Shown here piece after piece: positions 18,130 through 28,831 of a stretch of DNA of 64,000 nucleotides. Position 1 is the stretch's first letter. Every line of letters starts with the position of its first letter. The notes beneath the pieces are model-generated. The model worked only from the letters and a program-made list of their open reading frames with translations. It did no database searches and was not told where the DNA came from. The DNA comes from JBMOKU01 sp049324315 (lineage in GTDB: Bacteria > Bacillota > Clostridia > Peptostreptococcales > Thermotaleaceae). The DNA lies in assembly GCA_049324315.1 (NCBI GenBank), contig JBMOKU010000023.1, forward strand, positions 46,340 through 110,339, written 5' to 3'. A program made the translations under genes and the position numbers.

Positions 18130-18993
18130 TTATGGCAAAGATATGATATTTCCGTCTTCCACTGTACTGTTATCATATTGTTCACACACCACAAACATGA
18201 CATTATTAGATGTAAAATCATTCTTCGATATCAAGCCCATCTCGATCTTTACTTTTTCATATCCATGATTATACAGCAATTGTATTATTTCATTTTCTCT
18301 ATAGTAATGCTCCCAAACCCGATACAGCTTTTGCGTATTTTGAGTAATTACTACATATTGATAGCAGAAAAGACTTGATTCTTTGTAGTGCAATGTTTCA
18401 GAAAGCACCAAGTGGGGTTCATCAGTCCAAAACCCTGCCTCGTTGAAATATTCCCATGAACGGTTTTCCTTTTTATCTTCAATAAGTTTCTCATTGAAAA
18501 CATCAAAAATTAATTTACCATTGGGTTTTAAGTATTTCTTTATTTGGCGCAGTAGTCTGTCACGGTTCTCGTTGCTGTGCGTACCCATATCACAGTAAAT
18601 CATTATTACTGCGTCAAATTGCTCATCCAAAGTGACTTCAAAATAACTTTCATTGATATATTTAATCTTTAGATCCTTCTTCTTAGCATTCTCTAAAGCA
18701 TAGTCAATCGAGTAAGGATTCATATCTATCCCCATTACATGGTGGCCTAATTCAGCAAACTGCTCAGCATATAACCCCGGGCCACAGCCTAGGTCTAAGA
18801 TTTTAGCATTTCGCGGCAGCATGCTATCGATCCATTCAACGGTTTTTCTAATCGTAGAAGCTTTTCTACTTGCTGCATCATGATCCGTATTTAGGTGAGC
18901 TTCTACCATTCTTTGAGAAATATATGGGTCCGTCCAAATATTTTCATCACCTGGTTCAAATAGCTGTGGCTTTTTTAATAATTCAAAATTCAT
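18130..18993 (-). CDS. Class I SAM-dependent methyltransferase, 287 residues
   Basis: Motif I is ILDLGCGPGLYAEQFA, with the adjacent acidic residue in VMGIDMNPYSI and a following MIYCDMGTHSNENRDRLL block. The C-terminal half (from about residue 165) carries aromatic-rich strands such as FCYQYVVITQNTQKLYRVW, as in the larger methyltransferases of the clostridial accessory pool. There is no membrane segment. Substrate unknown. It is followed closely by a GNAT gene, suggesting a two-gene transcript. Confidence 0.84.
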   Translation of the reverse strand: MNFELLKKPQLFEPGDENIWTDPYISQRMVEAHLNTDHDAASRKASTIRKTVEWIDSMLPRNAKILDLGCGPGLYAEQFAELGHHVMGIDMNPYSIDYALENAKKKDLKIKYINESYFEVTLDEQFDAVIMIYCDMGTHSNENRDRLLRQIKKYLKPNGKLIFDVFNEKLIEDKKENRSWEYFNEAGFWTDEPHLVLSETLHYKESSLFCYQYVVITQNTQKLYRVWEHYYRENEIIQLLYNHGYEKVKIEMGLISKNDFTSNNVMFVVCEQYDNSTVEDGNIISLP

Positions 18994-19051
18994 TTTTCAA
19001 TCTCCCCGCTGCTGTATTTGATAATATCTTATATTTCTATAAAAAATACAC

Positions 19052-19477
19052 TTAATTCTTATTGCTAAATACCTTCTCTATTACTTTCTGCATTAAGAAT
19101 GGCTGTATATCTTTATATGTTAATTCTATAGGCAATTTATCTTTAAATATTATCTCAGCGATTTCATAGTCAGGCAAATCTTCATATGCTTCAACTTGAG
19201 CAAAATATAATCTACCGTAATTAATGCCTTGTGAATTTTCAACTGAATAATCACATATCGGGACTAGCTGAAACTCGGCAGCTCCTGTTTCTTCTTTTAG
19301 TTCTCTTGCAGCAGCTTCATTCGGTGATTCATTTTCTTCTATATGCCCGCCCGGCACTTCCCATGTGACCCTATCTTTATGCCTGACAAATATCCATTGT
19401 TTCTGATACATGGCGCAGATAACTACATACTTTAACTGAAATCCTTTTTCGTTCAAATCATAAAATTCAATCTTCAT
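19052..19477 (-). CDS. Nudix hydrolase
   Basis: The 141-residue protein has a complete Nudix box, G-x5-E-x7-REL-x-EE-x-G, beginning GGHIEENESPNEAA and ending RELKEETG. Such enzymes hydrolyse nucleoside diphosphates linked to another moiety. The early block VVICAMYQKQWIFVRHK and the late YFAQVEAYEDLPDYEI resemble 8-oxo-dGTPase-type members, though specificity cannot be read. There is no adjacent partner in the same direction within 50 bases. Confidence 0.87.
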   Translation of the reverse strand: MKIEFYDLNEKGFQLKYVVICAMYQKQWIFVRHKDRVTWEVPGGHIEENESPNEAAARELKEETGAAEFQLVPICDYSVENSQGINYGRLYFAQVEAYEDLPDYEIAEIIFKDKLPIELTYKDIQPFLMQKVIEKVFSNKN

Positions 19478-19694
19478 TATTCTGACCTCTCTTAAATTAT
19501 CTCATTGTTAAATTCCTCAGCATAAACCTGTAGTATCTTGGAGAAATAATTTTATACCTTATTTTACCACATACTTTTCCCAACATGAACCAAATTTGTA
19601 ACCCTCTGCATAAATGAGTGTTTAATGTGGAGATCCACTATCCATAAACACAAACACTGATGCCTTCTACTTTTTCCAACTTCATATGGACAAC

Positions 19695-19718
19695 AAAAAA
19701 ACCGCCAGTATAGGCGGT
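19695..19718 (-). terminator. Intrinsic terminator after the VOC gene
   Basis: On the minus strand ACCGCC pairs with GGCGGT around TATACT and is followed by seven U. It lies about 20 bases after the stop of the VOC gene. Confidence 0.9.
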
Positions 19719-19739
19719 GCAGGTAGTATCCATATATAA

Positions 19740-20105
19740 TTAATACTGCTGCTCTAGCAATGTTATATTGTTACCTTCCGGATCTTTAAAATTGATTTCT
19801 TTACCTCCCCAAACGGCAACAGCAGGTGGCTCTAGTTCTACACCCTTTGATTTAAGTTGTTCATATGTACTATCCAAACTGTCGCAGGAAAAAACAAAGT
19901 TAACATTTCCTGTACTTAATTTCCCCCATTTATTTTCATCCCAAATGACAATACCGGGTTCTGATCTGCTGAAGCCTATCTTTGCTCCATCGAAATTCCC
20001 AAAACCCTCAAATTGTATAGGAATACCCAGCTGTTCACTATAAAATTTTATAAGTCCTACCGTATCTTTTGTATAGATATTGGTGCATTCGAATCTTTTA
20101 ATCAT
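19740..20105 (-). CDS. VOC-superfamily (glyoxalase/bleomycin-resistance fold) protein
   Basis: The 121-residue protein carries two beta-alpha-beta-beta-beta units: RFECTNIYTKDTVGLIKFYS at the start and NFKDPEGNNITLLEQ at the end. The final Asp-Pro-x-Gly-Asn is a common VOC mark, and the Glu of LLE is a likely metal ligand. It could be a lyase, dioxygenase or sequestration protein; sequence does not decide. It lies downstream of an AraC-family gene in the same direction and ends in a strong terminator, so it may be that regulator's target. Confidence 0.83.
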   Translation of the reverse strand: MIKRFECTNIYTKDTVGLIKFYSEQLGIPIQFEGFGNFDGAKIGFSRSEPGIVIWDENKWGKLSTGNVNFVFSCDSLDSTYEQLKSKGVELEPPAVAVWGGKEINFKDPEGNNITLLEQQY

Positions 20106-20229
20106 TTGAAATTTCCTCCCTTTTGAGTCTTTTCAGTTTCACCTTTTTCGGTTTTATTTTCTAATCGTTTCACTTTGATTCAGTTTAACGCATTTTTAGG
20201 AAACTGTATTGTAAAAATCCGACATTCTG

Positions 20230-21066
20230 TTACTTTGCATATATCAATGCCTCAAGGGGAGTTCTTCCGGCATACTTTTTAAAGTCGTTGACAAAATGCG
20301 ATTGGTCGCTGTATTTATACTTAAAAACAACATCTTGAAAATCAAACGTCTTTGAATAATACATATCCTGCCATACGTTTTGAAATCGAACTAAGTCGGC
20401 AGTTTTCTTTGGTGAAACTCCGATATACTCCAAGAAAAGTCGTTCCAGCTGTCTTTGACTGATCGCAACGCTTTTACAAAGCTCTGCTATTGATATTATG
20501 CCTTTGGCTTTTAAGATATAATATACTGCATTCATAACATCATCGTTTGTTCGTCGATTGATATTCAATCGATTCATCAAGTACTTTTCAACTTCGGGTA
20601 TCTTTTCTTCCATGGTTGTTTTTTCCATAAGTATATTTTCAAGGGCTTTTTTAAAATCGCCAAAATATTCTTCCACATCCGTAAATACATTTAGAACTTC
20701 TCTCATACAAATATCAGCGAAAAGATGTACTGCCCAAAAATGAAAACGGATTCCAAAAGTTGAAACAACAGCGGTTTTATTCGAACGAAAATCACTGAAT
20801 GAGGTATCGTTGATGCCACAAAAAACACTACTAACTTCATTGGAAAGATAGTCTATCTCAAATATAATATCCATACATGTATCAGGAATGATAATCGTTG
20901 AATGAGATTTAAAATTTTCCTGCCAAAATTTTCGTTTTGGCTGCGGTGAGCCCCAAAAACATCTGACATACGGCTTTAATATATCGCAAGGTAGTATTTC
21001 AATATAAGTCTCTGTGTTTTCAGGTTTTGCTGTTATTGGCCTAAATAGTTGTGCCAAATTGTACAT
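20230..21066 (-). CDS. AraC-family transcriptional regulator with DUF6597-like N-terminus
   Basis: The 278-residue regulator has an N-terminal sensor part with YVRCFWGSPQPK and IIPDTCMDIIFEID, as in the DUF6597 group. The C-terminal double helix-turn-helix begins about residue 165; SIAELCKSVAISQRQLERLF is the first HTH and FKYKYSDQSHFVNDFKKYAG the second, with the family end GRTPLEAL. It binds DNA and a small unknown effector. GGAGGTG precedes the ATG. The VOC gene lies 124 bases downstream and is the obvious candidate target, which is an inference. Confidence 0.88.
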   Translation of the reverse strand: MYNLAQLFRPITAKPENTETYIEILPCDILKPYVRCFWGSPQPKRKFWQENFKSHSTIIIPDTCMDIIFEIDYLSNEVSSVFCGINDTSFSDFRSNKTAVVSTFGIRFHFWAVHLFADICMREVLNVFTDVEEYFGDFKKALENILMEKTTMEEKIPEVEKYLMNRLNINRRTNDDVMNAVYYILKAKGIISIAELCKSVAISQRQLERLFLEYIGVSPKKTADLVRFQNVWQDMYYSKTFDFQDVVFKYKYSDQSHFVNDFKKYAGRTPLEALIYAK

Positions 21067-21109
21067 GGGGCTTCACCTCCTAAAACATATAGTCAACAAA
21101 TGGCTCTTT

Positions 21110-21550
21110 TCAAAATTTCACATCACTTCGACTAAAGTAAGGACCACACCACCCGACTTCATGGGTTTTTACATAGGTCCAGCTAAATTCTTTATCCACA
21201 ACATAGACATCTGACTCGTTCAGTAAGTCATTTGTATTAAAGGCAGCTGCCTCCTCAAGAATTAGAGCATCATCTGTGTCTTGGTAAAAAATATAACAAG
21301 CATTTTTTTGCTCATCATTAAATGCTTGTTCAGCTTCTTCTCCCTTTAAACAATCTCTTTTCTCATAGCTGAATAAATGCCACAGATATCCACAGACACC
21401 ATCAACATCATATAGATAAATAGCTTCCTTTTCTCTATGACTCAGATGATTTGCAAAGTTATCTTCCCACTGCTTTCGTAGAAAAGTTCCCCATTTTGGT
21501 ATTTCAGTTACCTTAACTCCTTTACTTTTAAGCATATCAATTATCTCCAT
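21110..21550 (-). CDS. DUF4275 family protein
   Basis: The 146-residue soluble protein is recognised from the family pattern. It begins with a helix-rich block (KWGTFLRKQWEDNFANHL). DGVCGYLWHLFSYEK is in the middle, NACYIFYQDTDDAL follows, and the end reads FSWTYVKTHEVGWCGPYFSR. Function is unknown; members often occur in Firmicute accessory regions next to immunity-like genes. It lies 43 bases upstream of the AraC gene with its own AGGAGG site. Confidence 0.82.
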   Translation of the reverse strand: MEIIDMLKSKGVKVTEIPKWGTFLRKQWEDNFANHLSHREKEAIYLYDVDGVCGYLWHLFSYEKRDCLKGEEAEQAFNDEQKNACYIFYQDTDDALILEEAAAFNTNDLLNESDVYVVDKEFSWTYVKTHEVGWCGPYFSRSDVKF

Positions 21551-21649
21551 TTCATTCCTCCTTGCGCATTCCTAAATCTTCCAATTAATATCTTTTATAT
21601 ATCTAGCACAGAAAATTAAATCAGCTAAAATTTTAGTCATTTGCAATGC

Positions 21650-22048
21650 CTAATAAGAAATAACAAATCCCAATGGATTATTTCTCCCTTTATTATAGAA
21701 TAATCCTGACATTCCTTTGTCTTCAGTATCTATAATATCTATTAAATAATCTTTATCATTAAATTTTGCTGTTCCATTATAATATGTTATTTTGTTTTTT
21801 TCATCTTTCTTTACAGCCTTTGCATTGAACTCAAACTTGCTATTTTGAATATAAAAATTACCTTTTATCTTATTTTCCGTTATAGTAAAGTATAAGTCTG
21901 TTATATTTTCTTTTTTTACTTGTTTACCATTTGAGTCTACACTATATGTATATCCTGTTACATTTTCTTTGTTGTCTTTACTACATCCTGGAGTAAAAGC
22001 AGTGAATATCAGAATTACCAATAATATGATAGGAGCTTTTTTGCCCAT
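21650..22048 (-). CDS. Small lipoprotein of unknown function
   Basis: The 132-residue protein has an N-terminal signal (MGKKAPIILLVILIFTAF) ending at a lipobox-like TPGC, so it should be lipid-anchored outside the cell. The mature part is rich in Lys, Asn and Asp with alternating hydrophobics (DLYFTITENKIKGNFYI), suggesting a small beta-barrel or sandwich. I do not recognise a family. AT-rich codon use is stronger than in the surrounding housekeeping genes, in keeping with an accessory origin. Confidence 0.7.
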   Translation of the reverse strand: MGKKAPIILLVILIFTAFTPGCSKDNKENVTGYTYSVDSNGKQVKKENITDLYFTITENKIKGNFYIQNSKFEFNAKAVKKDEKNKITYYNGTAKFNDKDYLIDIIDTEDKGMSGLFYNKGRNNPLGFVISY

Positions 22049-22210
22049 TCCCTCAACACATCCTTACAAAACTAATGCTCTTTGTTATATCAGACTCTAT
22101 TCATATATAACATGTATCTATACCTATTCTCCACGTTTTTCCTATTTCCTTTCAGATAAATTCCATCGTATAGAAAAGTACTTTGTTATTTTTTATGACT
22201 GTGCTTTTAC

Positions 22211-22245
22211 AAAAAAATTTAAAAGGACCAATTTTCATCGGTCCT
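22211..22245 (-). terminator. Intrinsic terminator of groESL
   Basis: On the minus strand AGGACCGAT pairs with ATTGGTCCT around a GAAA tetraloop. It is followed by TTTTAAATTTTTTT and lies about 18 bases after the groEL stop. Confidence 0.92.
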
Positions 22246-22262
22246 CTTATAAAGGGGGTTGA

Positions 22263-23906
<1,644 letters not shown>

Positions 23907-23960
23907 CTAGTTTATGTAGTATTTTGATTTCCATGGACGGGTCGATATTCTGATGATTGA

Positions 23961-24245
23961 TTATTGAACAACTGCTAAAATATCGCTTTGTCTTAAGATT
24001 GTGTATTCTACGCCATCATATTTGATATCTGTTCCGGCATATTTAGAGAAGATTACTTTGTCTCCAACCTGTACTTCCATTTTAATTTCTTTTCCGTCAA
24101 CCACGCCACCAGGTCCTACAGCAACAACTTCAGCCATTTGTGGTTGTTCTTTTGCTTGGCTTGGTAATACAATACCGCTTTTTGTCTTTTCTTCAGCTTC
24201 TAATTTTTTAATGATCACTCTGTCTGCCAATGGTTTAATGTTCAT
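23961..24245 (-). CDS. groS: Co-chaperonin GroES
   Basis: The 94-residue subunit of the GroEL lid is complete: [20 protein letters not shown], the mobile loop [18 protein letters not shown], GKVxxVGPG-type turn VVAVGPGGV, and the end [22 protein letters not shown] lies just before the start. It heads the groES-groEL operon, with a perfect CIRCE operator about 50 bases upstream, so HrcA repression and heat induction are expected. Confidence 0.98.
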   Translation of the reverse strand: MNIKPLADRVIIKKLEAEEKTKSGIVLPSQAKEQPQMAEVVAVGPGGVVDGKEIKMEVQVGDKVIFSKYAGTDIKYDGVEYTILRQSDILAVVQ

Positions 24246-24295
24246 TAGAAACCCTCCTTATATTTTCAATATTATTTTTTCCCCTTTACGTTTTG

Positions 24296-24322
24296 TTAGC
24301 ACTCACTTCAGTTGAGTGCTAA
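24296..24322 (-). promoter_or_regulatory. CIRCE operator (HrcA binding site)
   Basis: TTAGCACTC and GAGTGCTAA are separated by exactly nine bases, a perfect match to the CIRCE consensus. It lies about 50 bases upstream of the groES start, within the leader of groESL. Confidence 0.97.
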
Positions 24323-24512
24323 TCACAATAATAATGTATTACATCTTTGACTTATATGCAAGCTGAATTATCGTGGGTAATATGCACATATTTCATATTA
24401 TGAACAATTATCCCATATTATTATACCAATACTTTACTATTCTTTGTTTTTCTTTTATTTTCTTTTTCTACCTTAATTTGAGCATTGTATTGAGCTGTGG
24501 GGAAAGTCTTAG

Positions 24513-24583
24513 CAACACATGGGGACAGGGCCCCAGTCCGGCAAAAAGCATACCGGACAGTGGACCAGTCCCCAAGTCTTGCC
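24513..24583. repeat. 71-base imperfect palindromic repeat, copy 1
   Basis: This is a long imperfect inverted repeat. GCAAcACaTGGGGAC on the left answers GTCCCCAaGTcTTGC on the right, and an inner pair CAGTCCGG / CCGGACAG encloses an A-rich loop. A second copy at 63902-63972 differs at about five positions, near the loop and in the inner stem. The copies are about 39 kb apart, both intergenic. It may be a non-autonomous mobile repeat. Confidence 0.85.
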
Positions 24584-24609
24584 AAAGAGAAAATGATGAT
24601 ACAACATAG

Positions 24610-24643
24610 CGGGACGGCACAGGGGTCGTTCCCTACAATGACA
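24610..24643. repeat. Interspersed repeat fragment
   Basis: The segment CGGGACGGCAC followed by AGGGGTCGTTCCCTACAATG shares 23 bases with 35243-35265. Its first 11 bases also recur at 63850-63860. It is a short dispersed element lying beside copy 1 of the 71-base palindrome. Confidence 0.7.
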
Positions 24644-24658
24644 TTATACCGGACAATC

Positions 24659-24686
24659 ATAACCGCACCTTTTAAGGTGCGGTTAT
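24659..24686 (-). terminator. Stem-loop after the chemoreceptor gene
   Basis: ATAACCGCACC pairs perfectly with GGTGCGGTTAT around TTTTAA. It lies two bases past the chemoreceptor stop. There is no U-run, so it may be a 3'-end stabiliser or a weak terminator of the nine-gene operon. Confidence 0.65.
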
Positions 24687-24688
24687 GG

Positions 24689-26656
24689 TCACTCCATGTA
24701 TTTCCTTATATATTCCTTTGCTGCATCCTGTACGGTCATTCCTTGATAGATATGATTTAGCCCAATGTTAATACCGTTAATATCCAGTTTAAAATCTTTC
24801 AGCATTTGATAAAACGCCGGCATATCCTGCTTCAGATTCTTCCTGGCTAGAGTTGCACAATACTGATCTTTACCAAAAATCTCTTTACTGTCCTTCAAGA
24901 ATTTTAAGTCATGTGCACCAAACATCCAGTGTGGCTGCCATCCTGTAATAACAACCCATTCTTTATTTTTGATTTTTCTTTCAAGCACATCCAGCATCGT
25001 TTTTTCATCGCCATATTCTACGGTAAAGCCAAGACCATACTTTTCAATAATTTTGGGGAGAAGCAGCCCCATAGAGGTTGCCCTTTGGACAGAATAAATC
25101 TTATTTCCAAAGTTTGATGCAGCCTTGTCCATATCTTCAATTCGATCAATGGTTACATAATTCGGTACAACCAATCCCCGCTTACAGCCATAGAGATTCC
25201 CTCCCAAGTCATCTAAGTCCTTAGCGTATTTCTTCAGAGACGCCTCTTCAGCAGGTATCCATGGTGCCACGGTGGCATCTGCTTTTCCGTCTGCCACGCT
25301 GCGGAAAAGTTCCATGCTTGGTACTTTGATTCCCTCCAGTGCTATGCCCAGTTTCTTCTGCAGGACTTGTTTAAATATTTCTACCTGCAAAACATGCTCA
25401 TCATACTCGGTTTGCGCTATTTTAATAAATCGGAAACGATCTAATTCATCCGTGATTCTTGTAACCTTCTGACTGTAATCTAGAATTCGCTCATTCATCA
25501 ATGCAATGGATGATGCCTGATTCTGTATGACCGCTGTTACCTCCTCCGCGCCTGCCGCCGTTTCTTCGGATACCGCTGCGATATTTTCAATGGCTCTGCC
25601 GATGCCTTCACTGGCATTGGATAATTGTTTTGTCTTATCCAATATCTGCGTTATTTGCTTATCAATGGTAACCACCGCACCACTGATGGCACTAAATGCT
25701 TCATCGGTATCCTTAATGGTCTGGGTTTGTTCATGGACAGCACTGCTGCCTTGTGTAACCACATGTACAATATCTTCAACACCCTTTTTAACTCGTTCGA
25801 TCAACGACTTAACTTGGTCCGTAGACTGCCCGGTATCACTGGCCAGCTTTCTGATCTCATCTGCCACAACAGCAAAGCCTTTGCCGGCCTCCCCAGCCCT
25901 TGCCGCTTCAATAGCTGCATTCAAGGCCAATAGATTGGTTTGATCGGAAATACCCGATATGGTATTTACGATGGAATTAATCTCTCCTGCTACATTTTCC
26001 AGATTATGTACAACCTGCGTTATGGTCTGGAAATTTTGGACATTGCTTTCCACTCGCTGCTTTTGCATATCCATGGCATGCTTTCCCTTTTGAATCAGTA
26101 TAACGGTATCATCGGTGTACTGCTTGATTTCACTTATATCATGATTGATGTTTTGCACAAAATGGTTAGTTTCATTGGTGTTAATCGTGATTTCCTCGAT
26201 TAAGTTTGCCACATGACTATTCCCTTGAGCAACTTCATCCACTGCTTTTACCACATCTTTGGAAGAAGCATCAATTGTCTGAACATCGCTACTCAGCATA
26301 ATGCCATTGGACTCCACAGTTCTTGCAACGCCATATATTTCTGCGAGAAGTCCTCTTATCTTGGTAGTAAATTCTCCTAATGCCTGTTCCACTTCGCTTT
26401 TATTCCTCCGGCCATCATCATGCTTTGAAAAATCATAATTCATCAGCTTCTCAATGATATGTTTGATCCCTTCATTTCCTCTCTGAAGGGAAAAAGCAAT
26501 GACGATTACAATACAGCACAGGAGTTGTGTCAATAAAAATGCTATTCCGCTGCCCACGCCAAGCTTCTGCAGTAATTGGAAGAAATATAGACCGTTAATA
26601 AAAATCAGTATCATACATAATCCAATAAGCCTAATTGATACAAATCTACTCATCAT
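24689..26656 (-). CDS. Chemoreceptor with C-terminal glycine-betaine-binding (OpuAC-like) domain
   Basis: This is a 655-residue fusion. Two membrane spans (about 9-28 and 34-57) with almost no external loop are followed by a methyl-accepting signalling domain with the hairpin-tip motif [20 protein letters not shown] (238-257). Residues 410-655 then resemble the OpuAC substrate-binding protein of betaine ABC transporters: the [12 protein letters not shown] segment with Trp466 and the [10 protein letters not shown] segment with Trp573 and Trp577, tryptophans of the kind that cage quaternary ammonium groups. By topology the binding domain is cytoplasmic, so it would report internal ligand. It is the last gene of the Mo-hydroxylase/lyase operon, 22 bases after yqeB. 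No signal peptide precedes the binding domain. Confidence 0.9.
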   Translation of the reverse strand: MMSRFVSIRLIGLCMILIFINGLYFFQLLQKLGVGSGIAFLLTQLLCCIVIVIAFSLQRGNEGIKHIIEKLMNYDFSKHDDGRRNKSEVEQALGEFTTKIRGLLAEIYGVARTVESNGIMLSSDVQTIDASSKDVVKAVDEVAQGNSHVANLIEEITINTNETNHFVQNINHDISEIKQYTDDTVILIQKGKHAMDMQKQRVESNVQNFQTITQVVHNLENVAGEINSIVNTISGISDQTNLLALNAAIEAARAGEAGKGFAVVADEIRKLASDTGQSTDQVKSLIERVKKGVEDIVHVVTQGSSAVHEQTQTIKDTDEAFSAISGAVVTIDKQITQILDKTKQLSNASEGIGRAIENIAAVSEETAAGAEEVTAVIQNQASSIALMNERILDYSQKVTRITDELDRFRFIKIAQTEYDEHVLQVEIFKQVLQKKLGIALEGIKVPSMELFRSVADGKADATVAPWIPAEEASLKKYAKDLDDLGGNLYGCKRGLVVPNYVTIDRIEDMDKAASNFGNKIYSVQRATSMGLLLPKIIEKYGLGFTVEYGDEKTMLDVLERKIKNKEWVVITGWQPHWMFGAHDLKFLKDSKEIFGKDQYCATLARKNLKQDMPAFYQMLKDFKLDINGINIGLNHIYQGMTVQDAAKEYIRKYME

Positions 26657-26678
26657 TTTGACCCCCTATTCCCACTAT

Positions 26679-27479
26679 TCATTTAAAATATATCTTTTTC
26701 ATATACAAAATAGCCTCCAGAACACCGCCACCAATGGCCCTGGCTTTATCTGAAATGGTGTAGCAGTGCTCTTCAATATTTCTAGGGTCAATATCGGCAA
26801 TTTTTAAGCCCTCCTGTACCTCTAGACCTTCCATAATTAGTCCTCGCAAAACACCATCAATCGATGCCTTCACTTCAGTGTGGCCAACCATAACGATGGC
26901 TTGTCCTTTTACGACGCTGTCACCGATCCGGCAGAGATGTCTTATCTTTCCGTCACAGGGTGATTTGATCACTCTTTCCTTTCCATATCCCATGATTTCA
27001 CCGGGAATCCCAGAATCCTTTGCTGCATATCCCCGATAAACCAGCCTGCCCAAATCATGGCCCCGTTCGGTTTCAACTACGATATCCACATCCACACCTG
27101 CTTCAAAGCCTGGCCCCACACCAATGGTGATGGGTGCCATACCTCTATGGGTACCAAGATTTTTCTTCGCTAAAATAGCATCGACCACAACATCTGGGCT
27201 CATCTGATTTAAAATGCTGCAGCTTTTATCAATCATAACAGGAACCACGCCATCGTCCCACGCTCTTTTAATTTGCTCGACTCCCGTTACTTTTACAGCC
27301 TTTATGCCTTCAACGACTGTACTTCCGTCAAATACTGCCTGAGCAAAGGCCACAGTCCTCCTGATTACCTGAGGTGTCTCTATTTCCAAAACCAATATCC
27401 TAAATCCACTATTATGCAGGCGCTGTCCTATACCGGTAGCCAGATCACCGCCACCTCTAATAACAACAATATCATTCAT
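26679..27479 (-). CDS. yqeB: Selenium-dependent molybdenum hydroxylase maturation protein YqeB
   Basis: The 266-residue protein belongs to the YqeB (EF2563) family, a marker of molybdenum hydroxylases with labile selenium. It opens MNDIVVIRGGGDLATGIGQR, a Rossmann-like glycine motif. The middle holds GTHRGMAPITIGVGPGFEAG and the C-terminus RAIGGGVLEAIL. The ATG at 27479 overlaps the end of the MocA-like gene; an upstream reading of 26 codons lacks a ribosome site. Its place with yqeC, a MocA-like gene and hydroxylase subunits is the typical set. Confidence 0.9.
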   Translation of the reverse strand: MNDIVVIRGGGDLATGIGQRLHNSGFRILVLEIETPQVIRRTVAFAQAVFDGSTVVEGIKAVKVTGVEQIKRAWDDGVVPVMIDKSCSILNQMSPDVVVDAILAKKNLGTHRGMAPITIGVGPGFEAGVDVDIVVETERGHDLGRLVYRGYAAKDSGIPGEIMGYGKERVIKSPCDGKIRHLCRIGDSVVKGQAIVMVGHTEVKASIDGVLRGLIMEGLEVQEGLKIADIDPRNIEEHCYTISDKARAIGGGVLEAILYMKKIYFK

Positions 27480-28068
27480 TGGACTTCTCAATCTCCCATC
27501 CTTCAATTTCCATATATGCTTCCCATGTATCCATATCCTTACCGTGCTTATCATCATCTATATATATTTGAATCACTTTTTCAGGCATCCGTTTTATAAT
27601 CTCTCTTCCCCCCGTATCACCTTCAAGCTGAAGAAGTTCTTTTCTCAACGTAGAGGGAAATATGACGGGGTTTCCTTTCTGCCCTTGATAGTCAGGAACA
27701 ATAATACAATCTTTATGAAAATAAAAAGCATCAATAAGCTTGTTAATGCAGGCAGCATCCAGCAAAGGCTGATCTCCCACGAAAAATACAAATCCGTCTG
27801 ATACCGGTGATGCTTTCTGCAGTCCAAGCTTTAATGAAGCGGTTTGTCCCTCCTGAGGATTGGGATTATAGACGGTATTTAAGCCATGCTTATCACCGAT
27901 GGCTTTCACACCTTCATCATGATAGACAAGGATGATTTCATCTACTTTGGATGTCGACACCACTGAGATGACTCTTTCCACCAAGGGCATACCTTTTACC
28001 GGCATCAGCAGCTTTTGTTTTCCCATCCGCTTGGACAGACCAGCTGCCAATATGATTCCTGTCATCAT
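27472..28068 (-). CDS. MocA-like molybdenum-cofactor nucleotidyltransferase
   Basis: The 198-residue protein matches the MobA/MocA fold: GIILAAGLSKRMGKQKLLMP (nucleotide-binding Gly-rich loop with Lys), QEGQTASLKLGL, and FFVGDQPLLD with the metal-binding Asp. MocA makes the cytosine dinucleotide form of molybdopterin used by xanthine-dehydrogenase-type enzymes in bacteria, which fits the operon. The ATG overlaps the yqeC stop as ATGA, and its end overlaps yqeB, so translation is coupled across three genes. Confidence 0.88.
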   Translation of the reverse strand: MMTGIILAAGLSKRMGKQKLLMPVKGMPLVERVISVVSTSKVDEIILVYHDEGVKAIGDKHGLNTVYNPNPQEGQTASLKLGLQKASPVSDGFVFFVGDQPLLDAACINKLIDAFYFHKDCIIVPDYQGQKGNPVIFPSTLRKELLQLEGDTGGREIIKRMPEKVIQIYIDDDKHGKDMDTWEAYMEIEGWEIEKSNE

Positions 28069-28823
28069 CGGTGTCCACCCCATTTTCTATAGATCTGGCC
28101 AAGGCCTATACTGGCAATGATGATACCCGCTAATGGGTATCCGGTTTCCAGAACAAGCTTTACGATCCTTTGGGCGACATCTCTTTGGTCTTGATCATCC
28201 GCTTTATTGAGCAGTACATATTTTTTTATACCCTCAGGTGCTCCTTTAAATAACCCGCCCTCATCTATAATTAATTTACAAACTGTTTCTTCTTCGATGG
28301 GTTCGCTCAACTCTTTTCCTGTCACTTGGCAAAACCATTCCGGTCTATGAACAAATTCAGCATCAATGGGCTTTTTTAGAGCATCCATGCCGATAACACC
28401 CACAACATGGGTAGTACAGTCAGGTATGACCGGCTCGTATTCAGCGGGGGCTTTAATAGGTCTGCCCTTTGATCCATCTCCTTCAATCAGGATGGTTGAA
28501 AAGATATTCTGATCATATACCCAATCTATCTTACTTTTATCCATACCCAACAGCTTATTCTCCTTTGAAATCTCTCTTCCCCATACAGTAATTCCTGCTG
28601 TTACACCTTCTTTATTCTTCTGCCACGAGCCTACAATCAATTCGTCATACACCTCTGCTTCTGGATTACAGATGGCTGTGGTGGTTGTGACCAGCACATT
28701 CTTATCAAGAGCTTTTAGTTCCTCAGCCAGGGCAAACAAGGTAGAGGTTTTTCCCCCACCCCCTACGAGACAGACAGCGGCTTTTTCACAGCTTGTTATA
28801 TCAAAGACTTCATACAGCTTCAT
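28065..28823 (-). CDS. yqeC: Selenium cofactor biosynthesis protein YqeC
   Basis: The 252-residue protein begins MKLYEVFDI and has a P-loop at VCLVGGGGKTSTLFAL, then VLVTTTTAICNPEAEVYDE and the Asp-rich TILIEGDGSKGRPIKAP, all marks of the YqeC family. YqeC is a putative ATPase found with selenium-dependent molybdenum hydroxylases. The start at 28823 is chosen because the upstream 20 codons overlap the preceding gene and lack family sequence. Overlap with the MocA-like gene downstream indicates coupling. Confidence 0.88.
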   Translation of the reverse strand: MKLYEVFDITSCEKAAVCLVGGGGKTSTLFALAEELKALDKNVLVTTTTAICNPEAEVYDELIVGSWQKNKEGVTAGITVWGREISKENKLLGMDKSKIDWVYDQNIFSTILIEGDGSKGRPIKAPAEYEPVIPDCTTHVVGVIGMDALKKPIDAEFVHRPEWFCQVTGKELSEPIEEETVCKLIIDEGGLFKGAPEGIKKYVLLNKADDQDQRDVAQRIVKLVLETGYPLAGIIIASIGLGQIYRKWGGHR

Positions 28824-28831
28824 GCAACCGC

